Positions 16,675-24,546 of a stretch of 35,707 nucleotides of DNA are shown one piece after another (the stretch's first letter is position 1; each line of letters starts with the position of its first letter). Made by a program: the position numbers and the translations under genes. The notes beneath the pieces were generated by a model. It was not told the origin of the DNA, ran no database searches, and saw only the letters and a program-made list of their open reading frames with translations. The stretch spans positions 1-35,707 of the forward strand of contig JASJBG010000059.1 of the NCBI GenBank assembly GCA_030066625.1. Reading direction: 5' to 3'. This DNA is from Woeseiaceae bacterium (GTDB lineage Bacteria > Pseudomonadota > Gammaproteobacteria > Steroidobacterales > Woeseiaceae).

Positions 16675-17820
16675 TCAGGCTCCTGCGTGTTTACGCCAGT
16701 CAATGGCGCCCACGGTGGATTTTAGGGATTCGCGGATCGGTCCGGGATACGGGGTATCCGCCATAGTCGTGAGCCAGTGGGGATCGACATCTTCCTCGTC
16801 GACCAGGTCGCACTCGAGACCGCGTAGGAGTTCGATCGCCTCGTCCGGCAGGCGCTCGGGTATCTGCTGGCCGGAGAGCCGTCCCCATAGTCCCGCCCAG
16901 TAACGCGCCAGCGTCCACGGGTTGTAACCGCCGCCGCCCAGCACGACCGTGGGCCTGCCGAGGGCAACGAGACGATCGACCGCGTCCCAGAGGGCAACGT
17001 TCGTGAGCTCCATGCCGGACAGCGGATCGCCCGCAAGGGCATCGGCGCCGCAGCACAGCACGAGCGCGTCGGCGGACTCGGCGAGCGGCATCACCGCCTC
17101 GTCCATGACGAATTCGAGTTCGGAATCGTTGAACGCGCGCGGCACCGGGATATTGAAAGCGCTGGCCTGCGGGTAAGAGCCCTTGCCGCTGTAGGGCCAG
17201 CGCTTTTCCTCGTGTACCGACACCGTCGTGACACGATCGTCCTCGAAGAACGCCTCCTCCACGCCGTCACCGTGATGCGCATCCAGGTCAATATAGAGGA
17301 CGCGCTCGAGGTCGGCGTCGAGCAGGGTCAGGATCGCGAAGACCGGATCGTTGAAATAACAGAAGCCGCAGGCGCGATCGCGGCGCCCGTGATGGGTACC
17401 GCCGGACGGGTGAAAAACGACGTGCCCTGCGAGCGCGAGCCTCGCGGCCTCTATCGAGCCGCCGACCGTCGTCGCAGCGCGCTCGAACAGGCCCGGAAAC
17501 AGTGGATTCTCGAGCGTGCCCACCTGGTAACGCGTGCGGACGTCGGGGGCCACGCGGCCTTCGGAGTCTGCGTATTGAAGGGCCTTTAAGTAGGCGCGAT
17601 CATGAAATTCAAGCAGCTGCCCGGTCGTTGCCGGCGTGATCGAACGAAAATTCGTATCGTCGAGCCAGCCGAGCAGGCGGGACAGATCCACGACAGTCGC
17701 ATGTCGAACGAGGTTCAGGGGGTGATTGGAACCAAACGCTGCCCGGCGAAATACCTCGCTACCGACGAAAACGGGCCGCCCGGAGAGCGGCAAAGTGGCA
17801 ACGGATGCATGCCCCAACAT
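16675..17820 (-). CDS. Histone deacetylase-family zinc deacylase
   Basis: 381 aa. Active-site features are intact: H143-H144 (GTHHG), zinc ligands D180 and H182 in DLDAHHGDG, D265 in GADALAGDP, and the catalytic tyrosine Y299 in GGGGYN. Bacterial members (AcuC-like, acetylpolyamine amidohydrolases) remove acyl groups from amines or lysines. It is the first gene of the minus-strand unit and ends 9 nt before the lipS1 gene, so it is probably co-transcribed with lipoate assembly. Removal of lipoyl or octanoyl groups from LbpA is a possible role, but only inferred. It could be an unrelated deacetylase. Confidence 0.9.
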   Translation of the reverse strand: MLGHASVATLPLSGRPVFVGSEVFRRAAFGSNHPLNLVRHATVVDLSRLLGWLDDTNFRSITPATTGQLLEFHDRAYLKALQYADSEGRVAPDVRTRYQVGTLENPLFPGLFERAATTVGGSIEAARLALAGHVVFHPSGGTHHGRRDRACGFCYFNDPVFAILTLLDADLERVLYIDLDAHHGDGVEEAFFEDDRVTTVSVHEEKRWPYSGKGSYPQASAFNIPVPRAFNDSELEFVMDEAVMPLAESADALVLCCGADALAGDPLSGMELTNVALWDAVDRLVALGRPTVVLGGGGYNPWTLARYWAGLWGRLSGQQIPERLPDEAIELLRGLECDLVDEEDVDPHWLTTMADTPYPGPIRESLKSTVGAIDWRKHAGA

Positions 17821-17832
17821 GCGTTCGAGAAT

Positions 17833-17871
17833 ATTCTATCCCACTAATTAAGGCAATTCTGATATTCTAAT
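17833..17871. promoter_or_regulatory. Paired operator-like motifs in divergent sulfur promoter
   Basis: The 93-nt gap between the deacylase/lipoate operon (minus) and dsrE2 (plus) holds ATTCT-ATCCCA-CTAAT (17833-17848) and ATTCT-GATATT-CTAAT (17856-17871), 23 nt apart. Both have the right half and spacing of the ATTAG-N6-CTAA motif upstream of dsrE3 and the dsrM-like gene, with two changes in the left half. TAATAT (17868-17873) may serve as the dsrE2 -10. Probably a shared control region for both operons. Confidence 0.55.
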
Positions 17872-17913
17872 ATGTACAACCGGACGAACGATCACTCGGG
17901 GAGGAGTTGAACC

Positions 17914-18450
17914 ATGTCCACCGAAGCTCACGCTATACAGTCGACGGGCGAAGCACCCGTCGCCGCGCCCGAAACCAAGAGCATGTCGATCATCGTGACG
18001 AAAGGCTCGCTCGACTGGGCGTACCCGCCTTTTATCCTGGCAACGACTGCCGCCGCGATGGGCGTGCCGGTTACGATGTTCTTTACCTTCTACGGCCTGC
18101 CGCTCCTGCTCAAGGACCTGGACCTGAAGCTGACGGCTGCGGGTAACCCCGCCATGAAGATGCCGATGATGGGCATGCACATGGGCCTGCCCAATCTTCT
18201 GACGGCGATTCCCGGCGTTGACGCGGCCTGCTCGAAGATGATGAAGAATCTCATGAACAAGAAGGGCGTGGCTTCCATCGAGGACCTGCGCGAACTCGCG
18301 GTCGATGCGGAGGTGCGCATGATCGCCTGCCAGATGACAATGGACCTGTTCGAGTACAGCCTCGACGATATGATCGAAGGTCCGGAACTTGGCGGCGCCG
18401 CGACCTACATCGAATGCGCAACGCAGGCCGATATCAACCTGTTCATCTAA
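17914..18450 (+). CDS. dsrE2: DsrE2-family membrane-anchored sulfur carrier
   Basis: 178 aa with ATG after a strong GAGGAG ribosome site. DsrE-like start (SIIVTKGSLDWAYPP), a hydrophobic segment at about 37-66 likely spanning or anchoring in the membrane, and cysteines at 106, 139 and 168. DsrE2 proteins are found beside tusA and rhodanese genes in sulfur oxidisers and accept or pass sulfane sulfur at the membrane. The order dsrE2-tusA here matches that. First gene of the plus-strand sulfur unit. Confidence 0.9.
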   Translation: MSTEAHAIQSTGEAPVAAPETKSMSIIVTKGSLDWAYPPFILATTAAAMGVPVTMFFTFYGLPLLLKDLDLKLTAAGNPAMKMPMMGMHMGLPNLLTAIPGVDAACSKMMKNLMNKKGVASIEDLRELAVDAEVRMIACQMTMDLFEYSLDDMIEGPELGGAATYIECATQADINLFI

Positions 18451-18478
18451 TACGAAAAAACCTGGGGAGCAAAACAAA

Positions 18479-18709
18479 ATGGCGGATCACACGCTGGATG
18501 CAAAGGGCCTGAACTGCCCGCTACCGATACTCAAGGCGCGCAAGGCGCTCAAGGAAGTGCCGAGCGGCGGCACACTTGAGATTCTCGCCACCGACCCGGG
18601 GTCGGTCGCGGATTTCGAGGCTTTCTGCCGTCAGACCGGTAACGAACTCGTCGAGCACTCGCAAAACGATTCGGTTTACCGGTTCCTGATCAAGCACACG
18701 GCAGCCTGA
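18479..18709 (+). CDS. tusA: TusA sulfur carrier
   Basis: 76 aa, start ATG at 18479 with GGGGAG upstream. The signature is LNCPLPILKARK with the persulfide-carrying Cys13. TusA is the cytoplasmic carrier that brings sulfane sulfur from rhodanese/DsrE2 to DsrE3 and sHdr. It follows dsrE2 by 28 nt and is followed by a stem-loop. Confidence 0.95.
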   Translation: MADHTLDAKGLNCPLPILKARKALKEVPSGGTLEILATDPGSVADFEAFCRQTGNELVEHSQNDSVYRFLIKHTAA

Positions 18710-18722
18710 TCGTTGTCACCAG

Positions 18723-18764
18723 CGGGCGTGCGAGCTAGCTCCACGCCCGTTCGCAATTTGTTTA
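18723..18764 (+). terminator. Stem-loop after tusA, possible partial terminator
   Basis: Arms CGGGCGTG (18723-18730) and CACGCCCG (18742-18749) enclose a second palindrome GAGCTAGCTC, so nearly the whole stretch can pair. A T-rich tail without a clean U run follows. It may weaken read-through from dsrE2-tusA into the exporter gene, or stabilise the upstream mRNA. Confidence 0.5.
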
Positions 18765-18786
18765 TTCTCAAGGCGACCGCGCACGC

Positions 18787-19842
18787 ATGGCCGTTCTACC
18801 CGGACTGATTCTCGCCCTGATCCTTGCCGTCGCTGGTCAGTACCTGTCGGAACTGATCGGCGTCAAGTTGATGGGACTCCCGAAAAGTCCGATAAGCGCC
18901 ATCATGATGGCGATCCTGCTCGGCATCCTTATCCGTAACACGTTTACCCTGCCGACTGCCCTGCAGCCGGGCATCCGCTTCGGGCTCGTCCGCGTGCTGC
19001 GGTTCGGCATCGTCTTACTCGGCATCCGCCTGAGCCTCGGCGAGGTTGGTGCCATCGGACTGAAGAGCCTCCCCGTGATCATTGGCACGGTAGGCGCGGC
19101 ATTGCTGCTCGTGACACACCTGAGCCGACGGCTGGGCCTGTCCGGCAAGCTCGGTACGCTGATCGCCGTCGGCACGAGTATCTGTGGCGCCACCGCCATC
19201 GTCGCCACGGCGCCGACCATCGCCGCCCGCGATGACGAGGTCAGCTACGCCGTCGCCTGCATAACCCTGTTCGGCGTCCTCGCAATGCTCGTGTACCCGT
19301 TTGCCGGACACTGGATCTTCAACGGCGACCCGTTCGCGGCCGGCCTGTTCCTTGGTACGTCCGTGCACGAGACTGCGCAGGTCGCCGGTGCCGGCCTCGT
19401 CTACCAGCAGTACTACGACGACCCGGCCGCGCTCGATGTCGCAACCGTTACCAAGCTGGTTCGAAACCTCGGCATGCTGCTCGTGATCCCGCTCATGAGC
19501 ATCGTCTACCACCGCAATCACAGCGACGGCACGGAACCACCGAAATGGTGGACGATGATCCCGCTGTTCGTCGTTGGCTTCGCAATCATGAGCCTGATTC
19601 GCACGGTCGGTGACATGGGCGATCCCGCCTTCGGCTTCATCCCGGCCGAGCAGTGGCAAGCGATCGTCGGCCACACCAAGGAATTCGCCGAGTTCTGCCT
19701 GGGCATCGCGATGGCCGCTGTCGGGCTCGGCACCAGCATCAAGGGACTCAGGGACATCGGCCTGAAGCCGCTCGGCGTCGGCTTGTTCTCCGCGCTGCTC
19801 GTTGGCGGCGTGAGTATCGGCCTCATCATGCTGCTGTATTAG
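18787..19842 (+). CDS. yeiH: YeiH-family putative sulfate/sulfite exporter
   Basis: 351 aa with about ten hydrophobic segments and the YeiH signature around GTSICGATAIVATAP. The family is annotated as putative sulfate exporters; direct evidence for the substrate is limited. It lies 14 nt before the sulfite-dehydrogenase-like gene, in line with export of sulfite or sulfate made in the cytoplasm. If sHdr makes sulfite inside the cell and the dehydrogenase works outside the membrane, a sulfite exporter here would close the path. That is inference. Confidence 0.88.
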   Translation: MAVLPGLILALILAVAGQYLSELIGVKLMGLPKSPISAIMMAILLGILIRNTFTLPTALQPGIRFGLVRVLRFGIVLLGIRLSLGEVGAIGLKSLPVIIGTVGAALLLVTHLSRRLGLSGKLGTLIAVGTSICGATAIVATAPTIAARDDEVSYAVACITLFGVLAMLVYPFAGHWIFNGDPFAAGLFLGTSVHETAQVAGAGLVYQQYYDDPAALDVATVTKLVRNLGMLLVIPLMSIVYHRNHSDGTEPPKWWTMIPLFVVGFAIMSLIRTVGDMGDPAFGFIPAEQWQAIVGHTKEFAEFCLGIAMAAVGLGTSIKGLRDIGLKPLGVGLFSALLVGGVSIGLIMLLY

Positions 19843-19856
19843 GCGAGGAACCACGC

Positions 19857-21173
19857 ATGGCGAAGAAAGAGCGCGGATTGCACGAACTCTACGGCAAGGA
19901 CCCGATCGAGGCGGACGAACTCGTCTGGGGCCGCAAGAGCGATCCGCTGACGCGGCGCGGTTTTCTCAAAGGCAGCGGCCTCGCCGCGATGTCGGCCGCT
20001 GTCGGTGCATCCATTCCGTTCGCGCACCTGATGCCGGGCGGCCTTATTCCTGCAGCGCTGGCGCAGACCAGCGAGAGTTTCAGCATCCCGGGCAAGGAAG
20101 GGCTTGTCGTCCTCAACGACCGGCCGCTGAACGCGGAGACGCCGGCGCACCTGCTCGACGACGCGGTAACGCCGGGCAAATACCTGTTCATCCGCAACAA
20201 CGGTCGCCCGCCTGCGATGGCCAACATCGATCCCGCAACGTGGATGATCGAGATCGGCGGCGAGTCTGTGAAGGCGACCAAACAGTACTCGATCGCAGAA
20301 CTGAAGAAACGCTTCAAACACTACACCTACCAGCTGCAGCTCGAGTGCGGCGGCAACGGCCGCAGCGAATTCGTGCCGCCAGCGTCAGGCAACCAGTGGT
20401 CGGTCGGTGCCGTGGGCTGCCCCGAGTGGACGGGTGTACGACTGAAGGACGTGCTCGAAGACGTTGGCCTGACTGATGACGCGGTCTATGTCGCCTATTA
20501 CGGTGCGGATGCGCACGCGAGCGGCGACACGACAAAGGCGCCGATCTCCCGCGGCGTGCCGGTGGCGAAAGCCATGGAGAAGGAATCGCTGATTGCCTGG
20601 GCCATGAACGGCGAAGATATCCCGCACATGAATGGCCACCCCTTGAGGCTCGTGATCGGCGGTTGGCCCGGCTCGGTCTGCGGCAAGTGGCTCAACCGTA
20701 TCGTCGTGCGCAACCAGGTGCACGATGGGCCCAAGATGACCGGCACATCGTATCGCGTGCCCTGCTCGCCCGTGGCCCCGGGCTCCAGCGTTCCCGACGA
20801 GGACATGTGCATCATCGAGTCGATGCCCGTGAAGTCGCTCGTGACGTTCCCGAAGTCCGGCATCGAGCACGAGCTCGGCAAGGCGCTCGCCATTCGCGGC
20901 CACGCATGGGCGGGCGACCGGGAGGTCGCCAGGATGCACGTCTCGACCGATTTCGGCGCGACCTGGCAGAAGGCCGAGCTCGACAAGCCGGCCAACCGGC
21001 TCGCGTGGCAGCACTGGCGTGCGAGCGTCGAGTTTCCCGAGGCCGGCTACTACGAAATCTGGGCGCGCGCGACTGACGATGCCGGCGTCGCGCAGCCGAT
21101 GGTCCTGCCGGGCTGGAACCCGAAGGGCTACCTCAACAACGCCTGCCACCGCATCGCGGTCCAGGTCGCATGA
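19857..21173 (+). CDS. Sulfite-dehydrogenase-like molybdoenzyme (SorA/SoxC type), Tat-exported
   Basis: 438 aa from ATG 19857 (AGGA-type ribosome site). Twin-arginine signal TRRGFLK (R33-R34) with cleavage near ALA-Q70. The molybdopterin domain has the Mo-binding Cys164 in LECGGNGRS. The C-terminal dimerisation domain ends in WNPKGYLNNACHRI. This family includes SorA (sulfite to sulfate) and SoxC (sulfane dehydrogenase). With no soxXYZAB in the window, sulfite oxidation is the better guess. The cytochrome gene overlaps its stop as ATGA and would be its electron acceptor. Periplasmic. Confidence 0.88.
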   Translation: MAKKERGLHELYGKDPIEADELVWGRKSDPLTRRGFLKGSGLAAMSAAVGASIPFAHLMPGGLIPAALAQTSESFSIPGKEGLVVLNDRPLNAETPAHLLDDAVTPGKYLFIRNNGRPPAMANIDPATWMIEIGGESVKATKQYSIAELKKRFKHYTYQLQLECGGNGRSEFVPPASGNQWSVGAVGCPEWTGVRLKDVLEDVGLTDDAVYVAYYGADAHASGDTTKAPISRGVPVAKAMEKESLIAWAMNGEDIPHMNGHPLRLVIGGWPGSVCGKWLNRIVVRNQVHDGPKMTGTSYRVPCSPVAPGSSVPDEDMCIIESMPVKSLVTFPKSGIEHELGKALAIRGHAWAGDREVARMHVSTDFGATWQKAELDKPANRLAWQHWRASVEFPEAGYYEIWARATDDAGVAQPMVLPGWNPKGYLNNACHRIAVQVA

Positions 21174-21544
21174 CGCGTCACCGGCTGGCCTTCGCGATCA
21201 TGATGCTGGGCCTTGCGGCCGTGGCATCGGCCGACGACGTCGAGATCGATGCGTTCACCGGGCTCAAGAAGACCGGCGACTGGGAAATCGTGCGCAACAA
21301 CTGCATCGCCTGTCACTCGACCAAACTCATTACCCACCAGCGTGGCGACGCCGATCAATGGCTCGACATGATCCGCTGGATGCAGAAGAAGCAAAATCTC
21401 TGGCAGTTCGACGCCGAGACCGAGCAGCGCATCGTGACGTATCTGGCGGAGAACTACCCGCCGGCGGAAGACCGCCGCCGCGCCGCGATCCCGGCCGACC
21501 TGATGCCGCCGAATCCCTATGCAAAGAAGGACGACGCCGAATAA
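21170..21544 (+). CDS. Monoheme cytochrome c, partner of the molybdoenzyme
   Basis: 124 aa with an N-terminal signal peptide (cleavage near ASA at 19-21) and one heme motif C45-I-A-C48-H49. A Met in MIRWMQ is a likely sixth ligand. Small SorB-like cytochromes follow SorA genes and take electrons from the molybdenum site. The ATGA overlap with the upstream gene supports a two-subunit periplasmic enzyme. Confidence 0.9.
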   Translation: MTRHRLAFAIMMLGLAAVASADDVEIDAFTGLKKTGDWEIVRNNCIACHSTKLITHQRGDADQWLDMIRWMQKKQNLWQFDAETEQRIVTYLAENYPPAEDRRRAAIPADLMPPNPYAKKDDAE

Positions 21545-21563
21545 GCGTCACACGGAGAACACG

Positions 21564-21950
21564 ATGCTGACCAATCCCGCAGACCTCGTCGCGAAAGCCA
21601 AGGCAACGATCAAGGAGTGCTCGGTCAGGGACGTGCACGAGTGCCTGAAACTCGACACGCTGCTGATTGATATTCGCGAGCCGGTGGAGTTCCAGCGCGG
21701 CCACATTCCGGGGTCGTACCTGCTGCCGCGCGGCATGCTCGAGTTCGAAGTGCACGGGCTCGTCGACAAGGTCCGCGAGGACAAAGGCATTGCGCCCGAA
21801 GACCAGGACATCGTGCTGTACTGCGGCACCGGCGGACGCTCGGCGCTCGCCGCCGAGACCATGGCGGCGCTCGGCTATCGCAACGTCCGCTCGATGGCCG
21901 GCGGCATCATCGCGTGGAACCAGGCCGGCTTCCCCATCGATACGCCCTGA
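21564..21950 (+). CDS. Rhodanese-domain sulfurtransferase
   Basis: 128 aa from ATG 21564 (ribosome site CGGAGA). Single rhodanese domain with DIREPVEF and active-site C87 in the loop CGTGGRS. No signal peptide, so cytoplasmic. Likely mobilises sulfane sulfur into the TusA/DsrE relay. It begins 19 nt after the cytochrome gene and ends 42 nt before the palindrome ahead of the dsrM-like gene. Confidence 0.93.
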   Translation: MLTNPADLVAKAKATIKECSVRDVHECLKLDTLLIDIREPVEFQRGHIPGSYLLPRGMLEFEVHGLVDKVREDKGIAPEDQDIVLYCGTGGRSALAAETMAALGYRNVRSMAGGIIAWNQAGFPIDTP

Positions 21951-21992
21951 TCGCAATACGGTTATCCGCTATGGCGCGAGCCCCGACCGTCC

Positions 21993-22008
21993 ATTAGGGT
22001 TTCCTAAT
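21993..22008. promoter_or_regulatory. Perfect palindrome upstream of the DsrMK-like genes
   Basis: ATTAGGGTTTCCTAAT, two 6-nt arms around GTTT, 23 nt before the ATG at 22032. It contains TTAG-N6-CTAA, also present at the dsrE3 promoter. It lies in the 81-nt gap after the rhodanese gene, so the membrane pair probably has its own regulated promoter. Confidence 0.6.
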
Positions 22009-22031
22009 AAACAACAAATCGGGGACCCTCG

Positions 22032-22682
22032 ATGGAACTGCTCGAGATCGCCAAGACGGCGCTTCTGTACTCGTTCTTCGTCATGATCGCAGGCTCCGCG
22101 TGGCGGCTGATCGGCATCCTGCTGCACAAGGACAAGCCGGACCATTCGGAGCCGCGCCAGCCCGGCGGGCTTCCAGCGGCGTTAAAGGTCATCTGGACCC
22201 GCAGTCTCGGGGCGCCGGACTTCAAGAAAGAGAACTTCCACCTGAAGACGCTCGGCTACACGATGCACATCGGCCTGTTCACAGCCATCCTGCTGTTCAA
22301 GCCGCACATCGAAAACTGGGCTGCGTTTCTCGGCATCGGCTGGCCGGGGCTTCCCGACGTCGTCATCTACGTCGTCGGTATCGCCACCGTCGGCATCCTG
22401 CTCATCATGCTGTACCGGCGATTGACGCACCCGGTGCTCAAGCTGATCTCGAATTTCGATGACTACATGAGCTGGTTCGTCACGGCGCTGCCGCTCGTCA
22501 CGGGCCTCTGCATCCCGCTGGGCTTCGGCCTGGAAGAGGACACGCTGATCGCCATTCACCTGTTCAGCGTCGCCCTGCTGATGCTCTGGTTCCCGTTCGG
22601 CAAACTCGCACACACCTACATGATCTTTCTGTCGCGCGGCACGACCGGCGCGATTCTCGAACGTCGGGGAGCGCGGACATGA
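22032..22682 (+). CDS. NarI/DsrM-like membrane cytochrome b subunit
   Basis: 216 aa with about five hydrophobic helices, and histidines in or near helices (FHLKTLGYTMHIG; IAIHLFS; KLAHTYMIF) suited to bind heme b. This is the nitrate-reductase gamma/DsrM/HdrE family, which exchanges electrons with quinones. It overlaps the following iron-sulfur protein as ATGA, the arrangement of HdrE-HdrD or DsrM-DsrK pairs. Inferred role: passing electrons between cytoplasmic sulfur oxidation and the quinone pool. The exact family name is left open. Confidence 0.85.
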   Translation: MELLEIAKTALLYSFFVMIAGSAWRLIGILLHKDKPDHSEPRQPGGLPAALKVIWTRSLGAPDFKKENFHLKTLGYTMHIGLFTAILLFKPHIENWAAFLGIGWPGLPDVVIYVVGIATVGILLIMLYRRLTHPVLKLISNFDDYMSWFVTALPLVTGLCIPLGFGLEEDTLIAIHLFSVALLMLWFPFGKLAHTYMIFLSRGTTGAILERRGART

Positions 22683-24037
22683 GCACGACGGAACATGAAT
22701 TCGATCTCGAGAGCGAACGCCTGAGCGTCAAGAAACCAGAAGTCCGCTTCGACAAACAGGGCGACATGAGCGACGACGAGCGCGTCGAGCAGGCCATGAC
22801 CCACTTCTCTAAGGACTTCGGCCGCACGGCAGCCACCTACCTCGAAAGCTGCATCCACTGCGGCGTCTGTGCCGAGGTTTGCCAGTACTACGTGCAGACC
22901 GGCGACCCGAAGTACACGCCGATCTGGAAGCTCGAGCCCTTCAAGCAGGCCTACAAGCGCGAGTCGAGCCCGTTCTCATGGCTGTTCAAGACCTTCAACC
23001 TGAAGAAGAAGGTCACGGCGGAGCAGCTCGAGGAATGGCAGCACCTTCTGTACGACAGCTGCACCGTTTGCGGCCGCTGCTCGCTGATCTGCCCGATGGG
23101 CATCGACATCGCCTCGCTCGTCAGCCAGGCGCGCCACGGCATGTTCAAGGCCGGCCTGATCCCGCACGAGCTGCACGCGGTCGCGGAGCGTGCCGAGGTC
23201 GACGGCAGCCCGCTCGGCGTGACGCCGCAGGTCTTCGAAGACCGCCTCGAGTGGATGGAGGACGAACACGAGGTCGATATCAATATCGACGAAGACGAGG
23301 CCGATGTGCTGGTCGTGATGTCGTCGATCGAGATCCAGAAGTATCCGGACGCGATGGCAGCGACGGCGAAAATCCTGAACGCGACGGGCGAGAGCTGGAC
23401 ATTCCGGACCGACGGCTTCGAGGCCACCAACTTCGGCCTGCTGTCGGGGAACCTCGACTGGCAGCGGGACATCAGCATGCGAATCATCGATGCGGCCGTG
23501 AAGGTCGGCGCGAAGACGCTGGTACTTCCCGAATGCGGGCACGCCTACATGGCGCTGCGCTGGATGGGCGGCAACATGTACGGCAAGCCGCTGCCTTTCA
23601 AGGTCCTGCATATCACCGAGTACATCGCGGACGCGCTCAACTCGGGGCGGCTCAAGGTCGAAAAGGTCGACAAGTCCGTGACCTTCCATGACCCCTGCCA
23701 GGTTTCCCGGCGCGGCGGTGCTACGCGGGCACCGCGGGATATCCTCGATCACCTGGGCGTCGACTTCCGGGAAATGCCGAAGGGTGGCGATTACAACTGG
23801 TGCTGTGGGGGCGGCGGCGGCGTCGTGACGATCCACCGGGCGGACGAGCTGCGCTACAAGGTGTTCGAGCTCAAGATGGAGCAGGTCGAGGAAACCGAGG
23901 CCGAGGAGCTGCTATCGAGCTGCTCGAACTGCCGGCAGAACTTCGATGACTGCCAGCGCCACTTCGAGTGGCAATACAAGATGGGCAGCCTGCTCGAACT
24001 GGTCGCGGACAACCTCGTTGAGGAAGCCCGCGACTAA
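22679..24037 (+). CDS. HdrD/DsrK-like iron-sulfur protein
   Basis: 452 aa. Two ferredoxin motifs: C58, C61, C64, C68 and C128, C131, C134, C138. Then a catalytic CCG domain with HDPCQ, C375-C376 (NWCCGGGGG) and C415/C418 (SCSNC). The first CCG half is reduced to a lone ECG. This matches DsrK/HdrD. It has no signal peptide or membrane segments and would dock on the cytochrome b subunit at the cytoplasmic face. It may accept electrons, or a disulfide substrate, from the sHdr/DsrE relay. No dsrAB, dsrC, dsrJ, dsrO or dsrP is present here, so it is not a full Dsr complex. Confidence 0.88.
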   Translation: MSTTEHEFDLESERLSVKKPEVRFDKQGDMSDDERVEQAMTHFSKDFGRTAATYLESCIHCGVCAEVCQYYVQTGDPKYTPIWKLEPFKQAYKRESSPFSWLFKTFNLKKKVTAEQLEEWQHLLYDSCTVCGRCSLICPMGIDIASLVSQARHGMFKAGLIPHELHAVAERAEVDGSPLGVTPQVFEDRLEWMEDEHEVDINIDEDEADVLVVMSSIEIQKYPDAMAATAKILNATGESWTFRTDGFEATNFGLLSGNLDWQRDISMRIIDAAVKVGAKTLVLPECGHAYMALRWMGGNMYGKPLPFKVLHITEYIADALNSGRLKVEKVDKSVTFHDPCQVSRRGGATRAPRDILDHLGVDFREMPKGGDYNWCCGGGGGVVTIHRADELRYKVFELKMEQVEETEAEELLSSCSNCRQNFDDCQRHFEWQYKMGSLLELVADNLVEEARD

Positions 24038-24045
24038 CTAGTCGA

Positions 24046-24492
24046 TCAGGCGCGGTTGAGCATCGCGCGCCACTCGGGGAACGGGTCGAGGACCGGGTTC
24101 TCCAGGTTGCGCGTGTAGCGCGGCTGCGGCGCGTCTTCGATACGCTCGCGGAGTTCGATACCGATCATGCTGCCGTCGCGGGTAACGAAGTCCCTGGCGG
24201 CGCCGTTGGCCGGCGTCACCTGCCAACGATTCACTTCATGGACGTGGTGGTCGGCCTTGTCGACGCAGATCTCGACGCGCTGCCCGTCACAGTCGAACAG
24301 GAAGTCGAGCGTGTCGCCCTTGCCGCACCAACCCACGAACTGCCGGCAGTCCTTGAGGCGAACCTTGCGGCCATCGGCCAGCATCGCGTAGCACTCGGTG
24401 TAGCGCATCGGAATGTCGGTGGAGTACTCGATAACGTCCGCATGGCTCGCACCCGTCAGCGGAATCAGTCGGTCCAGCAGCTTGGCGTTCAT
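24046..24492 (-). CDS. Unknown 148-aa protein with five cysteines
   Basis: ATG at 24492 with AGAGGAAG 8 nt upstream, so a real gene is likely. I do not recognise the family. It is beta-rich and soluble, with cysteines in TECYA, KDCRQ, GWCGK, FDCDG and EICVD. It is convergent with the dsrK-like gene, with 8 nt between stops and a CGACTA-AC-TAGTCG stem over that junction (24031-24044). Three tandem palindromic 14-mers lie 55-96 nt upstream, so its expression is probably controlled by a dedicated regulator. Confidence 0.75.
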   Translation of the reverse strand: MNAKLLDRLIPLTGASHADVIEYSTDIPMRYTECYAMLADGRKVRLKDCRQFVGWCGKGDTLDFLFDCDGQRVEICVDKADHHVHEVNRWQVTPANGAARDFVTRDGSMIGIELRERIEDAPQPRYTRNLENPVLDPFPEWRAMLNRA

Positions 24493-24546
24493 CGGAGCTT
24501 CCTCTTGGCTTTTCGCTTGTGAGGCTCCCAGACTAGTCGAATCGAA

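Noticed and set aside
19857..21544. SoxCD sulfane dehydrogenase.
   Set aside because: The sequence family cannot exclude it, but no soxXYZAB genes are present in the window, so sulfite dehydrogenase was preferred. Genome-wide data could change this.
24031..24044. CGACTA-AC-TAGTCG stem at the convergent junction as a bidirectional terminator.
   Set aside because: Only 6 bp and no U tract on either side; it overlaps the dsrK-like stop codon.
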